A stretch of DNA of 7,295 nucleotides, taken from Pseudomonadota bacterium. GTDB taxonomy: Bacteria; Pseudomonadota; Gammaproteobacteria; Xanthomonadales; Xanthomonadaceae. The notes below the pieces were generated by a model. It did not search any database. It was given only the letters and a program-made list of their open reading frames with translations, and was not told the origin of the DNA. A program made the translations under genes and the position numbers. The stretch's first letter is position 1; each line of letters opens with the position of its first letter. This document shows, in pieces, positions 1-5,535 of the stretch. The DNA lies in contig JAEXAG010000155.1 in NCBI GenBank assembly GCA_023394655.1, positions 1 through 7,295 on the forward strand, read 5' to 3'.

Positions 1-183
1 GGGCGTCTGGCGGCGATGGTCAAGGAAATGAGCGAGGCCGTGCAGTTTCTCTTCGTCACGCACAACAAGGCGACGATGGAGGCGGCCGAGCAGCTTTCCG
101 GCGTGACCATGCGCGAGCCGGGCGTGAGCCGCCTGGTGTCGGTGGACCTGGCCGAGGCGACGCGGATGGTCGGCGCCGGCTGA
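1..183 (+). CDS. smc: Chromosome segregation protein SMC, C-terminal end (partial)
   Basis: Only the last 60 codons are in the window, in frame 1, ending at TGA 181-183. The peptide holds the end of an ABC-type ATPase head: the run AVQFLFVTHNK is the strand plus H-loop (switch histidine) region typical of SMC/RecN heads. It is followed by ATMEAAEQLSGVTMREPGVSRLVSVDL, the usual SMC C-terminus, where the last strand packs on the head domain. SMC is a cytoplasmic homodimer that compacts and segregates the chromosome with ScpA/ScpB. The downstream neighbours zipA and ligA match the smc-zipA-ligA order I know from Xanthomonas-type genomes, which supports the call. Walker A, the coiled coils, hinge, signature motif and Walker B lie upstream of the window and could not be checked. 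Confidence 0.9.
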   Translation, partial: GRLAAMVKEMSEAVQFLFVTHNKATMEAAEQLSGVTMREPGVSRLVSVDLAEATRMVGAG

Positions 184-191
184 CACGGCGC
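173..191 (+). terminator. Hairpin over the smc stop codon, possible weak terminator
   Basis: GCGCCG (173-178) and CGGCGC (186-191) form a perfect 6-bp GC stem with a 7-nt loop that contains the smc TGA. No T-run follows, so it is not a classical intrinsic terminator. In such GC-rich DNA a stem of this size can arise by chance. Confidence 0.25.
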
Positions 192-200
192 TGCGGAGGG

Positions 201-229
201 TCGCCAGTGCGGCGGGGCGCCGTTACACT
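201..229 (+). promoter_or_regulatory. Candidate zipA promoter
   Basis: The -10-like TACACT is at 224-229. A weak -35-like TCGCCA (4/6 to consensus) lies at 201-206 with a 17-nt spacer. The 13-mer CGTTACACTGCGC (221-233) recurs identically at 6292-6304 just before mtnA, which supports its being a real promoter core. Transcription would start near 236, giving zipA a leader of about 57 nt. Whether zipA is also reached by read-through from smc cannot be told from the sequence. Confidence 0.5.
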
Positions 230-292
230 GCGCCTGCATGCGCGAGGCATCGGACACGATGCCCGCCAATCCCGAGGCCAGTGGAACCGCGA

Positions 293-1009
293 ATGTCCGA
301 CAACACCCTTCTTCGTCTTGGCATCCTCCTCGCCGGCGTGATCCTCTTCCTCGGCATCTGGTTCGCCAGCCGGCGACCGAAGAAGCCGGAACAGGGGCGC
401 AGGCTGGACGGGCGCGGCGGCCGGACCGAACCGACCCTGGGCGATGCGGTCCGCGATGGAATGGACGAGGCGGCATCGGCGCGCGGGCAGGGCCAGCCGG
501 AGCTCGGGCTGGATGCGCCCGTGCAGAAGAACGAACTCGGCAAGCGCGCCGACGATGAATTCGACAAGATCGTCTCGCTGTTCGTCGCCGCGCGCGCCGG
601 GCAGGTGCTGCATGGCCCGGACATCGTGGTGGCCGCCGAGAAGGCCGGGCTGGTGTTCGGCTACATGGACGTCTTCCATCGCCTGATCGACGGCAAGCCC
701 GAGGCCGGCCCGATCTTCAGCGTCGCCAACATCATCAAGCCGGGCAGCTTCGACATGGCCGACATCCACGCGCTGGAAACCCCCGCGATCGCCTTCTTCC
801 TCACCCTGCCGGCGCCGGTCAGCGCGCTGGAGGCCTGGGAAACCATGGAACCGACCGCACAGCGCATGGCCGAGCTGCTGGATGGCGTGGTGCTGGATGC
901 GGATCGCAATGCGCTCGGTCGCCAGCGCATCGGACACATCCGCGAGGAATTGCGTGCCTACGATCGCCAGCGCGAAGCGCCGCCCTTGACGCGCCCGGGA
1001 CGCTGGTAG
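293..1009 (+). CDS. zipA: Cell division protein ZipA
   Basis: 238 aa. ZipA is an inner-membrane protein that binds the C-terminal tail of FtsZ and anchors the Z-ring. Residues 6-25 form one hydrophobic helix (LLRLGILLAGVILFLGIWFA), followed by a basic stretch (RRPKKPEQGRR) fitting the N-out/C-in topology of ZipA. Residues about 27-88 are a short charged, Gly-rich linker. Residues about 89-225 match the ZipA FtsZ-binding domain, with landmarks GLVFGYMDVFHR, GPIFSVANIIKPGSFD and DGVVLDADRN aligning well with E. coli ZipA (FGDMNIYHRH, LFSLANMVKPGTFD, GGVVLDDQRR). The E. coli protein is about 90 residues longer because of a Pro/Gln-rich linker missing here. I chose ATG 293, preceded by GGAA at 283-286, over the in-frame GTG at 281, since MSDNTLLRLG is the natural pre-helix start. 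It lies between smc and the 128-aa membrane protein gene. Confidence 0.94.
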   Translation: MSDNTLLRLGILLAGVILFLGIWFASRRPKKPEQGRRLDGRGGRTEPTLGDAVRDGMDEAASARGQGQPELGLDAPVQKNELGKRADDEFDKIVSLFVAARAGQVLHGPDIVVAAEKAGLVFGYMDVFHRLIDGKPEAGPIFSVANIIKPGSFDMADIHALETPAIAFFLTLPAPVSALEAWETMEPTAQRMAELLDGVVLDADRNALGRQRIGHIREELRAYDRQREAPPLTRPGRW

Positions 1010-1018
1010 TCCTAGAGT
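986..1018 (+). promoter_or_regulatory. Weak candidate promoter for the 128-aa membrane protein gene
   Basis: TTGACG at 986-991 is 5/6 to a -35 box, and TAGAGT at 1013-1018 resembles a -10 box. The spacer is 21 nt, too long for a standard sigma-70 promoter. The -35 lies inside the 3' end of zipA. It may be fortuitous, and the gene could instead be co-transcribed with zipA. Confidence 0.25.
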
Positions 1019-1043
1019 CTCTCCACGCATCCAGTCGAGCCCC

Positions 1044-1050
1044 AAGGAGG
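1044..1050 (+). promoter_or_regulatory. Strong ribosome binding site
   Basis: AAGGAGG ends 5 nt before ATG 1056. It is a full match to the anti-Shine-Dalgarno and fixes the start of the 128-aa membrane protein. It is the strongest Shine-Dalgarno in the window. Confidence 0.9.
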
Positions 1051-1055
1051 CCGCA

Positions 1056-1442
1056 ATGAAGCGATTCGAGAATGTCCTGGGCGTGGTGGGCGGCATCGCC
1101 GCGTTGGCGGGATGCCTGATTCCGGTCGCGTCACGCGGGGCCATCAACTTGCACATCGGCGAGGCCGGCGGCTTGTCATTCGTTCTCTACGTCGGCGCGG
1201 TCGCGGGCCTGGTGGTTTCGCTGCTCGCTCTCGTCGGCAAGATGCGCAGGGAGGAGTGGGTGCAGATAGCGTCCGGCGTGGCGGGTTTGCTGGTGACTTT
1301 CCTCGTGCAACGGGCGATGGCCGGCGCGGGTGTCGAGTTCGCCTTCGGCCTGCACCTGCTGTATTGGGGCTTCGCGATGTTGCTGGCCGAAGGCCTGATC
1401 CATTTCGATGATCACAGGGTGGGCTTGCCGGGCAATGCCTGA
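1056..1442 (+). CDS. Small four-helix membrane protein of unknown function
   Basis: 128 aa, not recognised. The start is secured by the AAGGAGG 5 nt upstream. Four hydrophobic segments are visible: about 8-25 (LGVVGGIAALAGCLIPVA), 40-60 (LSFVLYVGAVAGLVVSLLALV), 67-84 and 97-115 (FGLHLLYWGFAMLLAEGLI). Short polar turns separate them, including a basic KMRREE at 62-67 that should face the cytoplasm. The C-terminus is a short polar tail (HFDDHRVGLPGNA). Segments 1 and 3 are rich in small residues (GVVGG, SGVAG), which suits tight helix packing. There is no cleavable signal peptide, metal-binding motif or catalytic motif. It lies between zipA (46-nt gap) and ligA (117-nt gap), both housekeeping genes, so it looks like a lineage-specific insertion in a conserved neighbourhood. 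A role in the envelope is possible, but position alone is not evidence of one. Confidence 0.85.
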   Translation: MKRFENVLGVVGGIAALAGCLIPVASRGAINLHIGEAGGLSFVLYVGAVAGLVVSLLALVGKMRREEWVQIASGVAGLLVTFLVQRAMAGAGVEFAFGLHLLYWGFAMLLAEGLIHFDDHRVGLPGNA

Positions 1443-1443
1443 G

Positions 1444-1489
1444 CCTGCCGGCAGGGCGTGACCGGCGTGGCCGATCGATGAGGTCGGCC
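1444..1489 (+). repeat. Inverted repeats between the 128-aa membrane protein gene and ligA
   Basis: Right after the TGA (1440-1442) comes the perfect 12-bp palindrome CCTGCCGGCAGG (1444-1455). Then GGCCGA (1469-1474) and TCGGCC (1484-1489) form a 6-bp stem with a 9-nt loop. CCTGCCG recurs at 1488-1494, so alternative pairings exist. No T-tract follows. The cluster could weakly terminate the upstream transcript before the ligA promoter, or be chance structure in GC-rich DNA. The rest of the 117-nt gap shows nothing except the ligA promoter. Confidence 0.35.
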
Positions 1490-1547
1490 TGCCGCGTCGT
1501 GCGCACCGTGGCGACGGGATGGATGCGCCGGAAGATCGGCGGGCGGC

Positions 1548-1553
1548 GATAAT
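1548..1553 (+). promoter_or_regulatory. -10 box of ligA, likely leaderless promoter
   Basis: GATAAT is 5/6 to TATAAT and the best -10 box in the window. It ends 6 nt before ATG 1560, so the expected start of transcription falls on or next to the start codon. No Shine-Dalgarno lies between. No good -35 is visible at a 16-18 nt spacing. The same 6-nt gap is seen before 4670 and 6307. Confidence 0.55.
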
Positions 1554-1559
1554 GTCGGC

Positions 1560-3641
1560 ATGATCGATCCCGCCAAGCAGCACGCCGATCTGGTCGCCCG
1601 GATCCGCGACGCCAACCATCGCTATTACGTCCTCGACGATCCCGATCTTGCCGATCCCGATTACGATGCACTGATGCGTCGGCTGGAGGCGCTGGAGGCC
1701 GCGCATCCGGAATTGGTCAATGCCGATTCGCCCACGCAGCGGGTCGGCAGCCAGCCCTCGGCGAAGTTCGCCGCAGTGGCCCATGCGGTGCCGATGCTGT
1801 CGCTGGCCAATGCCTTCGAGGATGCCGAAGTGGGCGAGTTCGTCGCCCGCATCGAGAAGGAAACCGGCGATGGCGAACCGTTGTTCTCGGTGGAACCGAA
1901 GCTCGACGGGCTCGCCATCAGCCTGCGCTACGAGGATGGCGTCTTCGTGCGCGGCGCCACCCGCGGCGATGGCAGCACCGGCGAGGACGTGACCGCCAAC
2001 CTGCGGACGATCAAGTCGATCCCGCTGCGCCTGCGCGGCGATGCACCGGCGGTGCTGGAAGTCCGGGGCGAGGTGGTGATGCCGAAGGCGGCATTCGAGC
2101 GATTCAATGCCCAGGCCATCGCCAATGGCCAGAAGCCGCTGGCGAATCCGCGCAATGGTGCCGCAGGTTCGCTGCGTCAGCTGGATCCGCGCATCACCGC
2201 GACCCGGCCGCTGGCGTTCTTCGCCTATGCCCTGGGCGAAGTGGAGGGTGCCGCATTGCCGCAGACCCATTCTCGGACGCTGCAATGGCTGCGCGAACTG
2301 GGCCTGCCTGTGAGCGCGGAAACGGGGATTGCACGCGGCCTTGGCGGGCTGCTGGATTATTACCGCGACATCGGTGCGCGGCGGGATGCGCTGCCCGTCG
2401 AGATCGACGGGGTGGTCTACAAGCTCGACCGTTTCGATCAGCAGCGCGCGATGGGCTTCGTCTCGCGCGCGCCGCGCTGGGCCATCGCGCACAAGTTCCC
2501 GGCGCAGGAGGCGTCGACCACGGTGGAATCGATCGAGGTCAACGTCGGTCGCACCGGTGCGGTGACGCCTTGGGTGCTGATGGCACCGGTGCATGTCGGT
2601 GGGGTCACCGTCACCCGCGCCACGCTGCACAACGCGGATCAGGTGGCGCGGCTCGACGTGCGCGTGGGCGACACCATCATCGTGCGACGTGCCGGCGACG
2701 TGATCCCGGAAGTGGTTCGGGTGGCGATGGAAGCGCGGCCGCTGGATGCCGAAGGGCGGCCATTGCATCCGCCGTATGCGCTGCCCGAGGCCTGTCCGGT
2801 GTGCGGATCGGCGGTTGAACGTGGCGAGGGCGAGGTGGTGGCACGCTGCAGCGGCGGGCTGTTCTGCCCGGCGCAGCGCGTGCAGGCGCTGTTCCACTTT
2901 GCCAGCCGCCGCGCGATGGACATCGAAGGTCTGGGCGAGCGTTTCGCCGAAGCATTGGTGCAGTTCGGCTACGTCCGCACCGTGGCGGATCTGTATGCGC
3001 TCGGAGTCGATGACCTCCTGGAAATGAAGCGCCGCGCCGATGAGCGCGATGGCACCACGCCTGCCACCGCGAAGGCCGGCAAGGTGGCCGACAAATGGGC
3101 CCACAACCTGGTGAATGCCATCGATGCCAGCCGCGCGACGACGCTGGAGCGCCTGCTGTTCGCGCTTGGCATCAAGGACGTCGGCGAATCCACCGCCCGC
3201 ACCCTCGCGCGTCATTTCGGGGCGCTGTCACCGCTGATGGCCGCGGACGAAGCCGCCCTGCGCGAAGTGCCCGATGTCGGCCCGGTGGTTGCCGGGCACA
3301 TCGCGCATTTCTTCGCCCAGCCGCATAATCGCGAGGTCATCGAAGCCCTGCAGGCGCGTGGCGTGCACTGGCCGGAAGGCCAGCCGCAACGCGCCGCGGA
3401 AGGGCCGCTGACCGGCAAGACCGTGGTGCTGACCGGTGGCCTGGCCAGCATGTCGCGCGACGAAGCCGGGCGGCGGCTTGAGGCGCTGGGGGCACGGGTT
3501 TCCGGCAGCGTGTCGAAGAAAACCTCGATCGTGGTGGCGGGCGAGGCGGCGGGCAGCAAGCTGGCGAAGGCGCAGGAACTCGGCCTCGACATCTGGGACG
3601 AAGCCGCGCTGCTCGCGTTCCTGTCCGAAAACGCACCATGA
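1560..3641 (+). CDS. ligA: NAD-dependent DNA ligase LigA
   Basis: 693 aa, cytoplasmic. It seals nicks in DNA during replication and repair, using NAD+ to adenylate a lysine. Domains in order: the NMN-binding Ia domain with RYYVLDDPDLADPDYD (21-37); the adenylation domain with the KxDG motif KLDGL and catalytic Lys114; ATRGDGSTGEDVT about 133-145; EIDGVVYKLD and the RAPRWAIAHKFPAQE region; an OB fold with VGRTGAVTPW; a zinc finger with C412, C415, C430 and C436, the same spacing as C408/C411/C426/C432 of E. coli; helix-hairpin-helix repeats; and a C-terminal BRCT domain about 615-693 (GPLTGKTVVLTGGLASMSRDE). All key residues are present, so it should be active. It is about 22 aa longer than E. 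coli LigA, mostly because of about 18 extra residues at 489-516 in the HhH region. ATG 1560 gives the expected N-terminus. The TGA overlaps the epmA ATG in ATGA (3638-3641), so the two are probably translationally coupled. Confidence 0.98.
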   Translation: MIDPAKQHADLVARIRDANHRYYVLDDPDLADPDYDALMRRLEALEAAHPELVNADSPTQRVGSQPSAKFAAVAHAVPMLSLANAFEDAEVGEFVARIEKETGDGEPLFSVEPKLDGLAISLRYEDGVFVRGATRGDGSTGEDVTANLRTIKSIPLRLRGDAPAVLEVRGEVVMPKAAFERFNAQAIANGQKPLANPRNGAAGSLRQLDPRITATRPLAFFAYALGEVEGAALPQTHSRTLQWLRELGLPVSAETGIARGLGGLLDYYRDIGARRDALPVEIDGVVYKLDRFDQQRAMGFVSRAPRWAIAHKFPAQEASTTVESIEVNVGRTGAVTPWVLMAPVHVGGVTVTRATLHNADQVARLDVRVGDTIIVRRAGDVIPEVVRVAMEARPLDAEGRPLHPPYALPEACPVCGSAVERGEGEVVARCSGGLFCPAQRVQALFHFASRRAMDIEGLGERFAEALVQFGYVRTVADLYALGVDDLLEMKRRADERDGTTPATAKAGKVADKWAHNLVNAIDASRATTLERLLFALGIKDVGESTARTLARHFGALSPLMAADEAALREVPDVGPVVAGHIAHFFAQPHNREVIEALQARGVHWPEGQPQRAAEGPLTGKTVVLTGGLASMSRDEAGRRLEALGARVSGSVSKKTSIVVAGEAAGSKLAKAQELGLDIWDEAALLAFLSENAP

Positions 3642-4621
3642 ATGCCGACTGGAAGCCGAGCGCCGCGCCCGCGGCAATCCGCCTGCGCGCGCGCCTGTAC
3701 GCGGAGATCCGCGCCTTCTTCGCCGAGCGCGAAGTGCTGGAGGTGGAAACCCCGGTGCTGTCGCAGGCCGGCGTCACCGATATCCACATCGCGCCCTTCC
3801 ATCTGGAGTTCTCGGGCCGCACCGACGGGGCGCCACGACGGCGCTGGCTGCGGACGTCACCCGAGTACGCGATGAAGCGGCTGCTCGCCGCGGGCATCGG
3901 GGATTGCTACGAGCTGGGCCGCGTGTTCCGCGATGGCGAGGCCGGCGGCCGCCACAACCCCGAGTTCACCATGCTGGAGTGGTACCGGGTTGGCTGGGAC
4001 CACCATCGCCTGATGGATGAAACGGTTGCGGTGGTGAAGGCCGCGCTGGCGCTGGTCGGGCGCACGGCGCAGACGGTCGAGGCGTTCACCTATCGCGAGC
4101 TGTATCGGAAACATCTCGGTATCGATCCGTTCGAGGCGCCGATGGAGACGCTGGCGGCGGCCTTGGGCGAGGTGTTCATCGATCCCGAGGGGCTGACCCG
4201 CGATGACTGGCTGGACCTGCTGATGACCCATCGCATCCAGCCGGCGTTCGCGCCTGATGCGATCACCCTCCTTCACGACTATCCGGCCTCCCAGAGTGCG
4301 CTGGCACGCCTGCGCGACGACGGCGACGGGCATCCGGTGGCCGAGCGTTTCGAGCTGTATCTCGGACCGCTGGAGCTGGCCAACGGCTACCACGAGCTGC
4401 GCGATGCCGAGGAGCAGGCGATGCGATTCCACCGTGACGTGGCCTTCCGCCGCGAGCGCGACGGCGATGCGCCGCCGGTGGATGCCCGGCTGCTGCAGGC
4501 GCTCGGCCACGGGCTCCCGGCCTGTGCCGGCGTGGCGCTGGGCATCGACCGGCTGTTGATGGCCATGCTCGGGACGCCGCGCATCGCCGACGTGCTCGCC
4601 TTCGATTTCGCCCGCGCCTGA
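3638..4621 (+). CDS. epmA: Elongation factor P--(R)-beta-lysine ligase EpmA
   Basis: 327 aa, also known as GenX/PoxA/YjeA. It is a class II lysyl-tRNA synthetase paralogue without the anticodon-binding domain; it activates (R)-beta-lysine and attaches it to a conserved lysine of EF-P, which helps ribosomes through polyproline stretches. Visible parts: the motif 1 region EVLEVETPVLSQAGVTDIHI (32-51); RTSPEYAMKRLL (72-83); motif 2 with RVFRDGEAGGRHNPEF and then TMLEWYR (95-117); DYPASQSALA (214-223); ELANGYHELRDAEEQ (246-260); and motif 3 with GVALGIDRLLMA (298-309). Length and motifs match E. coli EpmA closely. The start ATG overlaps the ligA stop by 4 bp, implying one transcript. The partner genes efp and epmB are not in this window. 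A true lysyl-tRNA synthetase is ruled out by the length and the missing N-terminal OB domain. Confidence 0.96.
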   Translation: MNADWKPSAAPAAIRLRARLYAEIRAFFAEREVLEVETPVLSQAGVTDIHIAPFHLEFSGRTDGAPRRRWLRTSPEYAMKRLLAAGIGDCYELGRVFRDGEAGGRHNPEFTMLEWYRVGWDHHRLMDETVAVVKAALALVGRTAQTVEAFTYRELYRKHLGIDPFEAPMETLAAALGEVFIDPEGLTRDDWLDLLMTHRIQPAFAPDAITLLHDYPASQSALARLRDDGDGHPVAERFELYLGPLELANGYHELRDAEEQAMRFHRDVAFRRERDGDAPPVDARLLQALGHGLPACAGVALGIDRLLMAMLGTPRIADVLAFDFARA

Positions 4622-4634
4622 GCCTCGCGCTTTC

Positions 4635-4667
4635 GCCGAATGTTCATCGCGGCGCGGTACATTCGGC
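4635..4667 (+). promoter_or_regulatory. Perfect 9-bp inverted repeat and -10 box before the first DUF3011 gene
   Basis: GCCGAATGT (4635-4643) and ACATTCGGC (4659-4667) are perfect inverted repeats separated by 15 nt. Their starts are 24 nt apart, so the half-sites lie roughly two helical turns apart, as expected for a dimeric regulator. The right arm overlaps the -10-like TACATT (4658-4663), which ends 6 nt before ATG 4670. A protein bound here would occlude or modulate that promoter. The core GAATGTTCA...ACATTCGG recurs before the second DUF3011 gene (5479-5508). The binding protein is unknown. Confidence 0.55.
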
Positions 4668-4669
4668 CC

Positions 4670-5422
4670 ATGATCATCCTGGCTTCGCTTCCGGTCCTGA
4701 TGGCCGCGCTGGTCACCCCCGTGGCCGCGGCGGGTACGGCCCCGTCGCCTGCCAAGGCCGAGCCGACGCGCATCCGCTGCGAATCGGTCGGCGAGCGCTG
4801 GAACCATTGCCGGCTGCCGTTCCAGGGTGAAGCGGTGATGCTGCGCCAGCTTTCCCGCACCGCCTGCGTCCGCAACCATTCCTGGGGCCAGGACGCCAAC
4901 GGCGTCTGGGTGGCGCGCGGCTGTCGCGCGGAATTCGGGCCGTCCGCACGCAACGATGAAGCCTCGGGCCCGCGCCTGCATGCGCGCAGCCTGCGCTGCG
5001 AATCGCGTTCCGGCAGCCACGTGAAGTGTCCGGTGGATACCACGCACGGGGTCCGGATGACCCGCCGGCTGGGTGCCTTCGAATGCGAACTGGGGCGCAG
5101 CTGGGGTTTCGATGACGAAGGCGTCTGGGTTTCGCGCGGCTGTCGCGCGGACTTCGAAGTGCAGGTGCCGGACGAGCAGGTGGGATGGTTGGAACGGCTG
5201 TTCGGAAAGCGCAAGGCTGCGGCGGCGCCGGAAGGCGCGCGGGCGTTGCGCTGCGAGTCCCGTGATGCCGCGCGGCAGGCCTGTCGCGTCGAAGGCACCA
5301 CGCGGGTGCAGCTGGTCAGGCAGATCTCCAACGCGGAATGTGCCGAGGGCAGGAGCTGGGGCTGGACTGCCAACGGCGTGTGGGTGGATCGCGGCTGCCG
5401 CGCCGAATTCGTGGTCTGGTGA
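4670..5422 (+). CDS. Secreted DUF3011-type protein with three four-Cys repeats (first copy)
   Basis: 250 aa from ATG 4670. An N-terminal hydrophobic stretch (MIILASLPVLMAALVTPVAAA, 1-21) looks like a Sec signal peptide with cleavage near AAA-G. Three repeats of about 55 residues follow: about 36-89, 109-162 and 194-250. Each has the pattern RCES-x6-7-C, a basic/hydrophobic (V/M)xLxRQ(L/I)S-like strand, a third Cys, SWG, and (V)WVxRGCRAEF with the fourth Cys. Four Cys per repeat in an exported protein suggest two disulfides per domain. I recognise this as the DUF3011 family, function unknown. Repeats 2 and 3 are separated by a charged linker (about 163-193, containing WLERLFGKRK). The last repeat ends in FVVW-stop. 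The start is uncertain: ATG 4640 is in frame and would add MFIAARYIRP, a better signal-peptide n-region, but it lies inside the inverted repeat. I prefer 4670 because of the -10 spacing. It is a tandem paralogue of 5536-6273. Confidence 0.85.
   Translation: MIILASLPVLMAALVTPVAAAGTAPSPAKAEPTRIRCESVGERWNHCRLPFQGEAVMLRQLSRTACVRNHSWGQDANGVWVARGCRAEFGPSARNDEASGPRLHARSLRCESRSGSHVKCPVDTTHGVRMTRRLGAFECELGRSWGFDDEGVWVSRGCRADFEVQVPDEQVGWLERLFGKRKAAAAPEGARALRCESRDAARQACRVEGTTRVQLVRQISNAECAEGRSWGWTANGVWVDRGCRAEFVVW
5381..5403 (+). repeat. 23-bp direct repeat, copy 1
   Basis: These 23 bases, encoding WVDRGCR and the first bases around it in the last repeat of the first DUF3011 protein, are identical to 6001-6023 in the middle repeat of the second. 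Identity also at codon third positions suggests recent duplication or gene conversion. Confidence 0.75.
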
Positions 5423-5424
5423 TG

Positions 5425-5451
5425 GCGGCTTCCTGAATGGAGGCAGGCCGC
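5425..5451 (+). terminator. GC-rich hairpin after the first DUF3011 gene
   Basis: GCGGCTTCCT (5425-5434) pairs with AGGCAGGCCGC (5441-5451) in a 10-bp stem with one G-T wobble, one bulged C and a GAATGG loop, starting 3 nt after the TGA. There is no T-tract downstream. It may terminate weakly or protect the mRNA 3' end, separating the two paralogues into individual transcripts. Confidence 0.4.
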
Positions 5452-5475
5452 GGCGCAATCGAGGCCGACTGCTTC

Positions 5476-5506
5476 GGTGAATGTTCACCTCGCGTGAAGG
5501 ACATTC
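5476..5506 (+). promoter_or_regulatory. Compound palindromic element before the second DUF3011 gene
   Basis: GAATGT (5479-5484) and ACATTC (5501-5506) are inverted repeats 16 nt apart, matching the pair before the first DUF3011 gene (15 nt apart). In addition GGTGAA-TG-TTCACC (5476-5489) is a perfect palindrome with a 2-nt centre, and TTCAC (5484-5488) with GTGAA (5494-5498) is a second inverted repeat with a 5-nt centre. GACATT (5500-5505) aligns with the -10-like TACATT of the first gene. If it is used, the leader would be about 24 nt and would carry the AGGAG at 5525. The GTGA/TCAC halves are 4 nt apart, not the 6 nt of a CRP/Clp site. Confidence 0.5.
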
Positions 5507-5524
5507 GGGGTGTCGCCCGCCCTC

Positions 5525-5529
5525 AGGAG
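5525..5529 (+). promoter_or_regulatory. Ribosome binding site of the second DUF3011 gene
   Basis: AGGAG ends 6 nt before ATG 5536. It selects this start over the in-frame ATG at 5437, whose extra residues do not look like a protein N-terminus and span the palindromic element. Confidence 0.8.
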
Positions 5530-5535
5530 AGTCGC

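Noticed and set aside
238..558. 106-codon + strand frame starting at ATG 238
   Set aside because: Rejected as a protein gene because it overlaps zipA out of frame with an Arg/Pro-rich shadow composition. The ATG is discussed only as a possible initiation site.
56..1156. 366-codon minus-strand frame opposite smc, zipA and the 128-aa membrane protein gene
   Set aside because: Crosses three + strand genes, ends in low-complexity Arg/Pro/Ser sequence and shows no domain.
1176..3215. 679-codon open frame on the minus strand opposite ligA
   Set aside because: It is a mirror of a strongly recognised LigA frame in GC-rich DNA. Its peptide is His/Arg/Gln-rich with no recognisable domain, and there is no ribosome site.
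3857..5488. 543-codon minus-strand open frame over epmA and the first DUF3011 gene
   Set aside because: It spans two real genes and an intergenic element. Its composition is that of an antisense shadow, and stop codons are simply rare in this GC-rich frame.
5477..5488. CRP/Clp binding site
   Set aside because: GTGA and TCAC are separated by 4 nt, while CRP-type sites need 6.
4635..5506. Insertion-sequence ends or a transposition footprint around the DUF3011 genes
   Set aside because: The inverted arms are within each upstream region rather than flanking a gene, no transposase is present, and no target duplication is visible.
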